Part shown: one piece after another, positions 23,887-31,700 of the stretch
How positions within the stretch are numbered: the stretch's first letter is position 1
How the letters are laid out: each line of letters begins with the position of its first letter
From: Roseiarcus sp035606915
Lineage (GTDB): Bacteria; Pseudomonadota; Alphaproteobacteria; Rhizobiales; Beijerinckiaceae
Length of the DNA: 42,068 nucleotides
Direction of reading: 5' to 3'
Assembly: GCA_035606915.1 (NCBI GenBank)
Contig: DATNDU010000052.1
Span: forward strand, 1 to 42,068
Translations under genes and position numbers: made by a program
Notes under the pieces: model-generated
The model's database searches: none
What the model saw: only the letters and a program-made list of their open reading frames with translations
Told to the model about the DNA's origin: nothing

Positions 23887-25706
23887 TGGAGCGCGCCCTG
23901 CTGCTCGACGTGCGTGATCTCAAGGTTGGTCCGCTCGACCCGGCGGCGGCGCCGATCCTCGACGGCGTATCGCTGCAACTTCATGCCTCCGAGATTCTCG
24001 GCATCTACGGCGAAAGCGGGTCCGGCAAGACGATCCTCAGCCGCGCGCTGGCGGATTGGCTGCCGGAGACGCTCGCCTATCGCGGCGGCGGGCTGAGCTT
24101 CGCTGGCGCCGACGTTCTGGGCCGGGGACGCAAGAGCACGTTCCGCGCCGGCCGCGACATCGCCTATATCGGCTCCAAGCCGCAATCCTCGCTCGACCCG
24201 ACGACGCCGGTCGGCAGCCAGATCACCGAGAAGTTGCGCAGCGTGCGGCCGGATTGGTCGCCGCGCGATTGCCGCGATCGCGTCATCCAATGGCTCGGCG
24301 AGGTGCGCATTCCCTCGCCTAAGGAGCGCTATTGGGATTATCCGGCGAAGTTCTCCGGCGGCATGATGCAGCGCGCGATGATCGTCGACGCCATCTGCGC
24401 GGAGCCGGCGGTGCTGATCGCCGACAACATCACCCAGCCGCTCGACGTCACCATCGCGGCGCAGATCGTCACGCTGCTGCACGATCTCTGCCTGCGGCTC
24501 AAGATGGCGACGATCTACCTGTCGTCGTCGTTGCCGACGCTCGGCCAGTTCGCCAAGCGCACGGCGGTGCTGCACGGCGGCCGACTCATCGAGGAGCAGC
24601 CGTTCGCCGACCTCATCGCCCGGCCGCGGACCGATTACACGCGCAAGGCGATCGCCAGCGTGCCGCGCATCTGGGCGACGTCGGAGGGGCCGCTGGCGCG
24701 GCGCGTCAGCCACGGGGAAGCGCCGCTGATGCGCGTCGAGAAGGCAGTGCGCACCTACAAGGCGCGCAAGCGCGGCACGTTCAATACGTTCTCGCACATC
24801 CAGGCCGTGCGCGGGGTGACGCTCGACATCATGCCGCGCGAGAATTTCGGCATCGTCGGCGAGTCCGGTTGCGGGAAATCGACGCTGACGCGCCTGCTGT
24901 CCTGGCTCGAACGCCCCGATGCCGGCGCCGTCGCCCTCAACGGCGTCTCCTTCGCCGATCTCTCGGAGCGCCAGCTCATCAACAAGCGCAACGAGTTTCA
25001 ACTGCTGCTGCAAGATCCTCATAATGCGCTGCCGCCGCGTACGACGGTCGGGCGCATGATCGAGGAGAGCCTGCGCATTCGTCGCCGCACGCCGGCCAAG
25101 GAACTGCGCGCCAAGGTCAGCGCCGTCATGTCCGAGGTCGGCCTGGCGGCCGCGCTCTATGACGAACTGCCGGTCGCCTTGTCGACCGGCGAGCGCCAGC
25201 GCATCTCGATCGCGCGGGCGCTGATCCTCAATCCGAAGCTGCTCATCCTCGACGAGACGTTGACCGCCCTCGACCAGCGCGAGCAATCGAAGCTGATCGA
25301 GCTGTTCTCCTGGCTCCAGCAGAAGAACGATCTCACCTATGTCTTCATCTCGCATGATCTGGCGATGGTGCGCAGGGTCTGCACCCGCATCGCGGTGATG
25401 TATCTGGGCGAGATGGTGGAGATCGCCGACAATCGCGAACTGTTCTTCGATCCCCTGCATCCCTACACCAAGGCGCTACTTTCGGCTGCGCCGACGCTGG
25501 AGGAGAAGCCGCTCGAAACGCGCGATCTCCTGCTCGAAGGCGAGCCGCCGAGCCCGATCGACATCCCGCCTGGATGCTCCTTCGCCTCGCGCTGTCCGCA
25601 CGCCTTCGCGCGCTGCCTGGTCGAGACGCCGGCGCTCAAGGCGCGCGGGCCGCACCGGCTCGCCGCCTGCCATCTGCTCGACGCGCCGGCGCTGGCGGCG
25701 GAGTGA
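23886..25706 (+). CDS. Fused dual ABC ATPase (DppD-DppF type) with one degenerate ATP site
   Basis: A 606-residue fusion of two nucleotide-binding domains. Domain 1 has Walker A GESGSGKT (about 42-49) and an intact signature FSGGMMQ (156-162), but the Q-loop Gln is Ser97, the catalytic Glu is Asn181 (ADNITQPLD) and the switch His is Ser214. Domain 2 has Walker A GESGCGKST (325-333), Q376, D456-E457 and H490, but its signature reads LSTGERQ (432-438). The changes thus all fall in one of the two composite sites. The C-terminal cysteine-rich motif (GCSFASRCPHAFARC) is typical of Dpp/Opp ATPases. It powers the importer; it ends four bases from the convergent amidase stop. Confidence 0.93.
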   Translation: MERALLLDVRDLKVGPLDPAAAPILDGVSLQLHASEILGIYGESGSGKTILSRALADWLPETLAYRGGGLSFAGADVLGRGRKSTFRAGRDIAYIGSKPQSSLDPTTPVGSQITEKLRSVRPDWSPRDCRDRVIQWLGEVRIPSPKERYWDYPAKFSGGMMQRAMIVDAICAEPAVLIADNITQPLDVTIAAQIVTLLHDLCLRLKMATIYLSSSLPTLGQFAKRTAVLHGGRLIEEQPFADLIARPRTDYTRKAIASVPRIWATSEGPLARRVSHGEAPLMRVEKAVRTYKARKRGTFNTFSHIQAVRGVTLDIMPRENFGIVGESGCGKSTLTRLLSWLERPDAGAVALNGVSFADLSERQLINKRNEFQLLLQDPHNALPPRTTVGRMIEESLRIRRRTPAKELRAKVSAVMSEVGLAAALYDELPVALSTGERQRISIARALILNPKLLILDETLTALDQREQSKLIELFSWLQQKNDLTYVFISHDLAMVRRVCTRIAVMYLGEMVEIADNRELFFDPLHPYTKALLSAAPTLEEKPLETRDLLLEGEPPSPIDIPPGCSFASRCPHAFARCLVETPALKARGPHRLAACHLLDAPALAAE

Positions 25707-25710
25707 GGCC

Positions 25711-27111
25711 TCAGGCCCGCGGCTGCAACGGCCAGTCCATTTCGAAGCCGCGCAGATCCTCCAAGGCGCGCGCCACTTGCAGGACGCCGAGATCGTCGCA
25801 GCGGTGGCCGACGATCTGCACGCCGATCGGCAGCCCGCGCGCATCGAAGCCCATGTTGAGCGTCGCGGCGGGCTGGCCGGTCTGGTTGAACGGAGCTGTG
25901 AACACGGTGTGGCCGAGCGGCATGGCGCGGTCGGGGCCAGAGGCGTCGGCGGGGAAGTTCACCATCGGCAGCACCGGCGCGATCAGGTAATCATAGGGCT
26001 CGCAGGCCGCCAGCAACTGCCCTTTCATGCGCGTGATGTCGGCCAGCGCGCGATAGAGATCGGTCGCCTTGTAGCCTTCCGCCTTTTTCGCCCATGCCAG
26101 CACATCGGCGTCGACGCCGTCGGGGCCGTGCGGCGGCAGATTGCTGATCTCGACGAGGCCGCGCACCTGGAAGAAATAATCCATCGGCGCGTAGCCGTCC
26201 CAATCGAGCGGCCAGCGGAACGGTTCGACGATAGCGCCGGCGCCGGCGAGCAACCGCCCGGTCTGCTCCACCGTCTCGCGCACGACCGGCTCGACGGCCG
26301 GCCCGAAGCCGATGTCGGTGAGCACGCCGATTTTAACGCCCTTGAGGTCGCGATCGAGGCGTTCGTGATATTGCGCGCCGTCGTTGGGAAAGCTCCAGGT
26401 GTCGCGTTCGTCGGCGCGCGCCAGCACCGTCAGCATGCGCGCCGCGTCCTCGACGCGCCGCGCCATCGGCCCGGCCATGCGCATGAAATCGGGCGGCAAA
26501 TGCGGCACGCGGCCATGCGTCGGCTTCAACGAGGCGAGCCCGCAGTGGCCGGAAGGCAGCCGCACCGAGCCGGCGATGTCGGTTCCGACCGTGACGAAGC
26601 CGACGCCGGCGGCGATCGAGGCGCCGCCGCCGGACGAGGAGCCGCCGGTGTTCCAGGCCAGACCCCAGGGATTGCGGGTGACGCCGAAAAGCGAGGACAG
26701 CCCCGAGGCCATCAGGCCGCAATCGGGCATCGTCGTCTTGGCGAAGATCGGCGCGCCGCTCTCCATCAGCGCCAGCGCCGGCGGCGAGTCGTAGGTGGAG
26801 GGCGCGATGTCGGCGTTGGCCTTCAGCCCGTGGCTATAGGGCCAGCCGCGCCGCGCCACGCTGTCCTTGATCGTCACCGGCACGCCGTCGAGGAGCCCCT
26901 TCGGCGCGCCCCGCCGCCAGCGCGTCTCGGAGGCCCGCGCCTCGGCCAGCGCCTCCTCGGCATGGAAGGAGGTCAGCGCGTTGATGGCGCCGTTCACCTT
27001 CCCGGCGTGGGCGAGGGTGACGTTCATCACCTCGACTGGCGACAAGCGCCCTTTGGCGTAGGCGCCCGTCAGCTCCGCCAGGCTCAGCTTCACCAGTTCG
27101 GTTATCGACAT
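25711..27111 (-). CDS. Amidase-signature hydrolase
   Basis: A 466-residue amidase with the full Ser-cisSer-Lys triad: Lys82 (TIKDS), Ser158 (TGGSSSGGGAS) and Ser182 (TDIAGSVRLPS). Family members hydrolyse carboxamides, from acetamide and aryl amides to allophanate. It is oriented against the ABC genes and divergent from the two kinase genes. It could release ammonia or an amine from the imported compound or from an amide intermediate, but no specificity signature was recognised. The ATG at 27111 gives a normal-length N terminus. Confidence 0.9.
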   Translation of the reverse strand: MSITELVKLSLAELTGAYAKGRLSPVEVMNVTLAHAGKVNGAINALTSFHAEEALAEARASETRWRRGAPKGLLDGVPVTIKDSVARRGWPYSHGLKANADIAPSTYDSPPALALMESGAPIFAKTTMPDCGLMASGLSSLFGVTRNPWGLAWNTGGSSSGGGASIAAGVGFVTVGTDIAGSVRLPSGHCGLASLKPTHGRVPHLPPDFMRMAGPMARRVEDAARMLTVLARADERDTWSFPNDGAQYHERLDRDLKGVKIGVLTDIGFGPAVEPVVRETVEQTGRLLAGAGAIVEPFRWPLDWDGYAPMDYFFQVRGLVEISNLPPHGPDGVDADVLAWAKKAEGYKATDLYRALADITRMKGQLLAACEPYDYLIAPVLPMVNFPADASGPDRAMPLGHTVFTAPFNQTGQPAATLNMGFDARGLPIGVQIVGHRCDDLGVLQVARALEDLRGFEMDWPLQPRA

Positions 27112-27272
27112 GCGAAGGTCTCCGTTGCGTTGGCGGTGGACAGCGGTCTAACGGCAGCAGGCGCGGCGGCGGTAGGCGTGCGGCGAGGCAGGCAAGCATT
27201 GGTGGAGGCTGAGGCATCCCCTTTGCGTGCGATCGTCTCAAAATCGGGCGGACGAAACATGAGGCGGACGGC

Positions 27273-28229
27273 ATGAGAGGATTCGAGGAGGAGCGGACCC
27301 TGGCGCTCGCCAGCGTCGCCGCCCTGCCGGGTTGGAGCGACCGGCGGCTTCAGGCCGAGCCCGCGATCCCGGTGCTCGCCTCGCCGAGTTGGCGCGGCAT
27401 CGATGGCGCGCCCTGGCGGGTGCGGGATATGGAGAACGGCGGCAGCCTGTTCGTCAAGATCATGGACGCCGATGCCGCCTTCTATATCGACGTGGCGACC
27501 GCTTTTCTCGCCGCGCGCCGCGCCGCCGACATCGGCGTCGGCCCGCGCGTGCTGGCGGCGGATGTCGCCTCGGGCGTGCTGGTGATGGAGGATCTCAACC
27601 AAGGCTGGCGCGTCGGCGGGCTCGAACGCCTGCTCGATCCGGCGATCGTCGACGCCGCGCTCGCCGCCCGCGCCGCCTTCGGCGCCAGCGGGCCGTTGCC
27701 GAAGACCGCTGGCGTGTTCGACGAGATCGAGCGCTTCTACGCCGACGCCAAGACAGCCGGCGCGCAATTGCCGAGCGACATCGAATTCCTGGTCGAGGAA
27801 CTGCGCTTCGCCGGCGCCGCGCTCAACGGGGCCGAGATCGAGAAGGCGCCGATCCACGGCGACGGCAATGTCTCGAACCTGCTCATCAGCGACGCCGGCG
27901 AGGTCAGGCTCATCGATTTCGACCGCGCGACGATGGCCGATCCCTTGGAGGACGTTGGCAGTTTCCTCGCCGAGGCGTTCGAACAGGAGCCGGAGGCGCG
28001 CGCCGCCTTCAGCCGCCATTGCCCCGGCCTCGGCGATGCCGCGTTCAACCGCGCGCGCGTCTATGGCGTCGCCGACGACCTGCGCTGCGGGCTCATCGGC
28101 GCGGTGGTGGCGGCGAAATCGCCGCGCAAGACGCATGAGTTCTACAAATTCGCCAGTTGGCGCTTCCTGCGCTGCCGGATGGCGGCGCGCGCGCCGCGCT
28201 TCGGCGAGCAACTGCGGGGGATGATATGA
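27273..28229 (+). CDS. APH/choline-kinase-fold phosphotransferase 1
   Basis: A 318-residue kinase-fold protein. The Brenner loop is HGDGNVSN (His195, Asp197 catalytic, Asn202) and the metal-binding motif is DFD (215-217), the pattern of aminoglycoside, choline and ethanolamine kinases. LFVKIMDADAAF carries the likely ATP-binding lysine. It should phosphorylate a small hydroxyl-bearing substrate in the cytoplasm. It overlaps the next kinase gene by four bases. Placement in a locus with an AGXT2L-type PLP enzyme suggests an amino alcohol as substrate, by inference. Confidence 0.83.
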   Translation: MRGFEEERTLALASVAALPGWSDRRLQAEPAIPVLASPSWRGIDGAPWRVRDMENGGSLFVKIMDADAAFYIDVATAFLAARRAADIGVGPRVLAADVASGVLVMEDLNQGWRVGGLERLLDPAIVDAALAARAAFGASGPLPKTAGVFDEIERFYADAKTAGAQLPSDIEFLVEELRFAGAALNGAEIEKAPIHGDGNVSNLLISDAGEVRLIDFDRATMADPLEDVGSFLAEAFEQEPEARAAFSRHCPGLGDAAFNRARVYGVADDLRCGLIGAVVAAKSPRKTHEFYKFASWRFLRCRMAARAPRFGEQLRGMI

Positions 28230-29182
28230 GCATCAGACGCCGGGTCGGCGAGGGCGCGAGCGCGCATGAGAAGGCGGTCGAGGCGGCGATCGCCCGCGTG
28301 CCGCAATGGCGCGGGCTGAGCGCGACTTACGCCTCGCTGGTCGGCGGTCTGATGAACCAGAACTGGCTGGTCGAGATCGAGGGCGAGGCGCGCAGGTTTT
28401 TCGTCAAGGTGCCGGGCGAGGGCTCGGAGATGTTCATCAACCGCGTCACCGCCAACGAGGCGGCGCGCAACGCCCATGCGATGGGCCTGGCGCCGGAGGT
28501 GATCTTCTTCGACGCCGCCGACGGGCTGGAGGTCAGCGAATTTCTCGAAGGCTATCGGGCCTGCACCAATGCCGATTTCGGCGATTCCCGTATCCAGGCC
28601 GACGCGCTGGCGCTCTATCGCAAAGTCCATTCCGGGCCGCGCCTGCAAGAGACGAAGACGATCTTCGACATGATCGAGGAGCATATCGCGCAAGGGCGCT
28701 CGCTCGGCGCGGATTTCCCGGTCGACATGGCGTGGCTGGAACATCGCTACCGGCAGGCCAAGGCCGCCTTTTTCGCCTCCGGCCTCGACATCGCGCCGTG
28801 CTTCAACGATCCCATGCCCGGCAATTTCCTCATCAGCGCCGATCCCGCAGCGACCAAGCCGATGCGGCTCATCGACTATGAATTCGCCTCCAACAACGAG
28901 CGCAGCTACGAGCTTGGCGTATTGTTCGCCGAGATGTTTTACGACGAACAACTGACCGAGCAACTGGTCGAACAATATCTGGGCAAGCGCAGCGCCGCGA
29001 TGGTGGCGCGGGTGGTGATAAACCGCGCGCTCGCCGATCTCAAATGGGCGTCCTGGGCGGTGGTCAACCGCAAGCTTAAGACCTGGGACTTCGATTATCA
29101 GAAATACGGCGTTTGGAAATACATGCGCGCCCGCGACATCATGTACGATCCGCGCTGGGAGAGCTGGCTGCGCATGGTTTGA
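28226..29182 (+). CDS. APH/choline-kinase-fold phosphotransferase 2, altered Brenner motif
   Basis: A 318-residue relative of choline/ethanolamine kinases. The catalytic loop reads CFNDPMPGNF (192-201): Asp195 and Asn200 are kept but the usual histidine (CHND) is Phe193. DYE (217-219) replaces DFD, as in choline kinases. FFVKVPGEGSEMFINR holds the presumed ATP lysine. It is translationally coupled to the first kinase (ATGA overlap), so the pair may act as a complex or on successive substrates. The Phe does not by itself prove inactivity. Confidence 0.83.
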   Translation: MSIRRRVGEGASAHEKAVEAAIARVPQWRGLSATYASLVGGLMNQNWLVEIEGEARRFFVKVPGEGSEMFINRVTANEAARNAHAMGLAPEVIFFDAADGLEVSEFLEGYRACTNADFGDSRIQADALALYRKVHSGPRLQETKTIFDMIEEHIAQGRSLGADFPVDMAWLEHRYRQAKAAFFASGLDIAPCFNDPMPGNFLISADPAATKPMRLIDYEFASNNERSYELGVLFAEMFYDEQLTEQLVEQYLGKRSAAMVARVVINRALADLKWASWAVVNRKLKTWDFDYQKYGVWKYMRARDIMYDPRWESWLRMV

Positions 29183-29203
29183 GGCGGGGCGCGGCGCTCC
29201 GTT

Positions 29204-29974
29204 TCAGGTGAGCCGGGTCACCCAGCGCAACAGATTGTCCCACAGCCGCGCATAGCCGGGCCAGGCGACGAAGCTGTTGGGCAGCCAGTGCGGCCCGACG
29301 TCGCTGGTCCAGGCGACGCTGCGGCCCTGCCCGAAGGCGCCGGCGACGAGCAGCGGATGGCCGCCTTCCGAGGCCGGCAGCCGCGCCAGCACCTCAGCCC
29401 CCTCGCGCGGCTTGACCTCGTTGGCGCCGAGCAGCAGCGGCCATTCGCCTTCGAGGCCGTGCAGGATGGGGTGCGTCGCCGGGCCGACGATCTCGGCGCG
29501 AAAACCCTCGGGGATTTCCAGACGGTCGTCGTAGGGCAGCATGGTCACGGGCAGCGCCTCCTCTACCGGCGTGCGGAACCAGCGCCCGCGTCCGTCGATG
29601 CCCTGGAAGGTGAGATAGCCGCCCATCATCACTAGGCCGCCGCCGCGCCGGGTCCATTCGCGCATCAGCTTGAGCCGGTTTGGAACCGGTTTACCGTGCA
29701 GCCAGACGTCCGGGTGCAGCAGCAGCGAGTTGGAGCCGATGTCGGAGAGGATGATCGCGTCATAGGCGTCGAGCGCTTCGGCCGTGAACGGCAGCTTGGT
29801 CACCGCCTCATGTGCGGGCCACCACGTCACCTCGAACGGGCCGCCTTTCAGCGCCGCGACGAAATCGTCGGCGCCGGTGTGGTAGGTGACGCTGCCGAAC
29901 TGGTCGAAGCCTTTGTAATGGGTGGCGGCGCTCATCCAGCTCTCGCCGAGGAGAAGAACCCTTTTCGCCGCCAT
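29204..29974 (-). CDS. ThuA-like/GATase1-fold protein without catalytic cysteine
   Basis: A 256-residue protein of the class I glutamine-amidotransferase-like fold (VLLLGESWMSAATHYKGFD start, YDAIILSDIGSNSLLLHPD, GGGLVMMGGYLTFQG). At the position of the nucleophile elbow it has MMGGYL with no cysteine, so it is unlikely to hydrolyse glutamine; ThuA-type proteins are often of unknown or sugar-related function. ATG 29974 has GAAGGGA upstream. It lies 137 bp downstream of the amidohydrolase gene with a palindromic site between them, and converges with the kinase pair. Confidence 0.72.
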   Translation of the reverse strand: MAAKRVLLLGESWMSAATHYKGFDQFGSVTYHTGADDFVAALKGGPFEVTWWPAHEAVTKLPFTAEALDAYDAIILSDIGSNSLLLHPDVWLHGKPVPNRLKLMREWTRRGGGLVMMGGYLTFQGIDGRGRWFRTPVEEALPVTMLPYDDRLEIPEGFRAEIVGPATHPILHGLEGEWPLLLGANEVKPREGAEVLARLPASEGGHPLLVAGAFGQGRSVAWTSDVGPHWLPNSFVAWPGYARLWDNLLRWVTRLT

Positions 29975-30029
29975 GTCAGTCCCTTCCGCAATGGCTCAGG
30001 CGTCGGGGCGAATTTCCTCGACGCTTGTA

Positions 30030-30037
30030 AACCGGTT
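30030..30037. promoter_or_regulatory. LacI-type operator-like palindrome
   Basis: AACCGGTT, set in TTGTAAACCGGTTAACTACA, has the CG-centred core typical of LacI-family operators; symmetry outside the core is only partial. It lies 56 bp upstream of the ThuA-like gene. No LacI-type regulator is encoded in the window. Confidence 0.35.
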
Positions 30038-30111
30038 AACTACAGAAGATAAACTTCGCGCCCGGATCTGCGCAAGTGCCTTTCGATGGGCGCCCGAGCG
30101 GCGAGGGCGCG

Positions 30112-31314
30112 TTATCGGGCGGTCAGCTTGCCGTTTTCCGCCACCAGCCGCCCGCCCTTGAACACCTTGCGATCCCTGGGCAGCGCCACCACGGCTTCCG
30201 GCACATGCGCGGCGGCGAGGGCGACGAAATCCGCCTTGGCGCCGACGGCGAGACCATAGCCTTCGAGGCGCAGCGCCTGCGCGCCGCCGGCGGTGACGAC
30301 GGCGAAAGCCTGCGCGAGTTCGGCGTCGGTGTAGAAGCCGGAACGGTAGCCGATCATCATGGCGCGGCTCAACATATCGCCGTCGCCATAGGGCCACCAG
30401 GAATCGCGGATGTTGTCGCTGCCGCTGAAAACCACGACGCCCTCGGCGCGCAGCAGCGCGACGGGCGGAAAATTCCGCGCTCCGGGGGCGTTGGTCATGA
30501 TCGCGACGCCGCTGTTGGCGATGCGGGCGGCGATGCGCTGTTGCGCCTCGCCAGGCAGATCGCCCAGGGCGTAGGCGTGGCTGACGGCGACATGGCCCTG
30601 CATGCCGAGCGCCACCGTGCGCTCGCAGATGTCCTCGATGGTGAAGGCGCCGAGCAGGCCGCCGTCGTGGAGATGGATGTCGACGCCGACGCCATGTTTC
30701 TGCGCCACGTCGAAAACGACGCTGAGATGGGCCGCCGGGTCGCGGTCGAAGCTCGCGGGGTCGAGGCCGCCGACCAGATTGGCGCCGAGGCCGATCGCCG
30801 CGTCGAGCAGCTCCGGCGTTCCCGGACTTTTCAGGATGCCGCTCTGCGGGAAGGCGACGAGCTGGATGTCGATGACGTCGCGATAGGTCTCGCGCACCGC
30901 CAGGATGGTCTCCAGCGATTTGAGCCCGACGGAGCCGTCGACCATGACATGGCTGCGCATCTGCAAGCTGCCATTGGCGATACACAGTTCAAGCTGGCGG
31001 CGGGCGCGCGCCGCCATCGGCGCCGCCTTCGCCATGTTCTCAGCCTGAAAGGCGACGCGCTCATGCACGTCGAAGCCGTCCGTGCAGGGTCGGTGGGGAA
31101 CCCACTTGTCGCCGTAAAAACTGGTGTCGAGGTGGATGTGGCCCTCGACGAAGGCGGGGACGAGCAGCGCGCCGGCGAGATCCGTCGCCTCGCCGGCGGC
31201 CGCGCCGATAGCGGCGGGCGTGATCGCTACGATCCGGCCTCCGGAAACGGCGACGTCGTTCAGCGAACCGTCGGGGAACTTGGCGTTGGTGAATAGTTTC
31301 TCGAACGCGCCCAA
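30112..31314 (-). CDS. Cytosine-deaminase-like metal-dependent amidohydrolase, TTG start
   Basis: A 400-residue amidohydrolase-superfamily protein collinear with CodA. GHIHLDTSF gives metal ligands His59 and His61, HLHDGG gives His214, SHAYALG follows, and Asp300 (SGSDNIRDSW) is the last ligand. DIQLVAFPQSGIL is a strong CodA-type match. The CodA catalytic Glu (HCDE) aligns with Asp217 here, so cytosine deamination is doubtful. The start is chosen as TTG 31314 because AAGGAGGG (31321-31328) sits seven bases upstream; ATG 31350 has no ribosome site. Related enzymes act on triazines, isocytosine and other cyclic or N-substituted amides. Confidence 0.82.
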   Translation of the reverse strand: MGAFEKLFTNAKFPDGSLNDVAVSGGRIVAITPAAIGAAAGEATDLAGALLVPAFVEGHIHLDTSFYGDKWVPHRPCTDGFDVHERVAFQAENMAKAAPMAARARRQLELCIANGSLQMRSHVMVDGSVGLKSLETILAVRETYRDVIDIQLVAFPQSGILKSPGTPELLDAAIGLGANLVGGLDPASFDRDPAAHLSVVFDVAQKHGVGVDIHLHDGGLLGAFTIEDICERTVALGMQGHVAVSHAYALGDLPGEAQQRIAARIANSGVAIMTNAPGARNFPPVALLRAEGVVVFSGSDNIRDSWWPYGDGDMLSRAMMIGYRSGFYTDAELAQAFAVVTAGGAQALRLEGYGLAVGAKADFVALAAAHVPEAVVALPRDRKVFKGGRLVAENGKLTAR

Positions 31315-31700
31315 TGCGGGCCCTCCTTGTTGCGAACGCCGCTCCGCCATGAAGGGCGGCGGCGCCCGTCCTTCGCTGCCCCTTGATGCGGCGCGCCCCG
31401 AACGCCATCGGCGAGACAAATCATTGCGCGGATCTGGTCGTCTGGCAACGAGGCGCGGCGGCCTTAAGCGAGCCGGCAAAGCGCTTCCGCTTGCCGCCGC
31501 CGTCGTCCCGCCGACTCAATCAAAGCGGACGCGGCGCCTGCCGGGCAACCGGATCGGAGGCGTCAGGGTCAGCGCTTCAACAGCGCCCATCGACGGGCGG
31601 CACGACTATGGCGGCGTTCCATCTAACGCTTGATCTGTTGGCGGCGCCGCATAAAAGTTGCGACAAGACGCGCACCCCTCGCGTTCTCAGGAAGCCAAAA
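31315..31700. other. 386-bp divergent intergenic region
   Basis: No convincing gene. It holds the amidohydrolase promoter candidate (31420-31448), a short hairpin with a CTTC loop (arms 31475-31483 and 31488-31495, one bulge), and the leader of the acyl-CoA dehydrogenase gene. Confidence 0.6.
31420..31448 (-). promoter_or_regulatory. Sigma-70-like promoter for the amidohydrolase gene
   Basis: On the minus strand TTGCCA (31448-31443) is followed after exactly 17 bases by AATGAT (31425-31420): five and four matches to the -35 and -10 consensus. It would give a leader of about 100 bases before TTG 31314. Confidence 0.45.

Noticed and set aside
15825..29182. Possible aminoglycoside-resistance or aminoglycoside-biosynthesis cluster based on two APH-fold genes
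   Set aside because: The kinase motifs fit choline/ethanolamine-type kinases and the neighbours are catabolic and transport genes; no aminocyclitol or glycosyltransferase genes are present.
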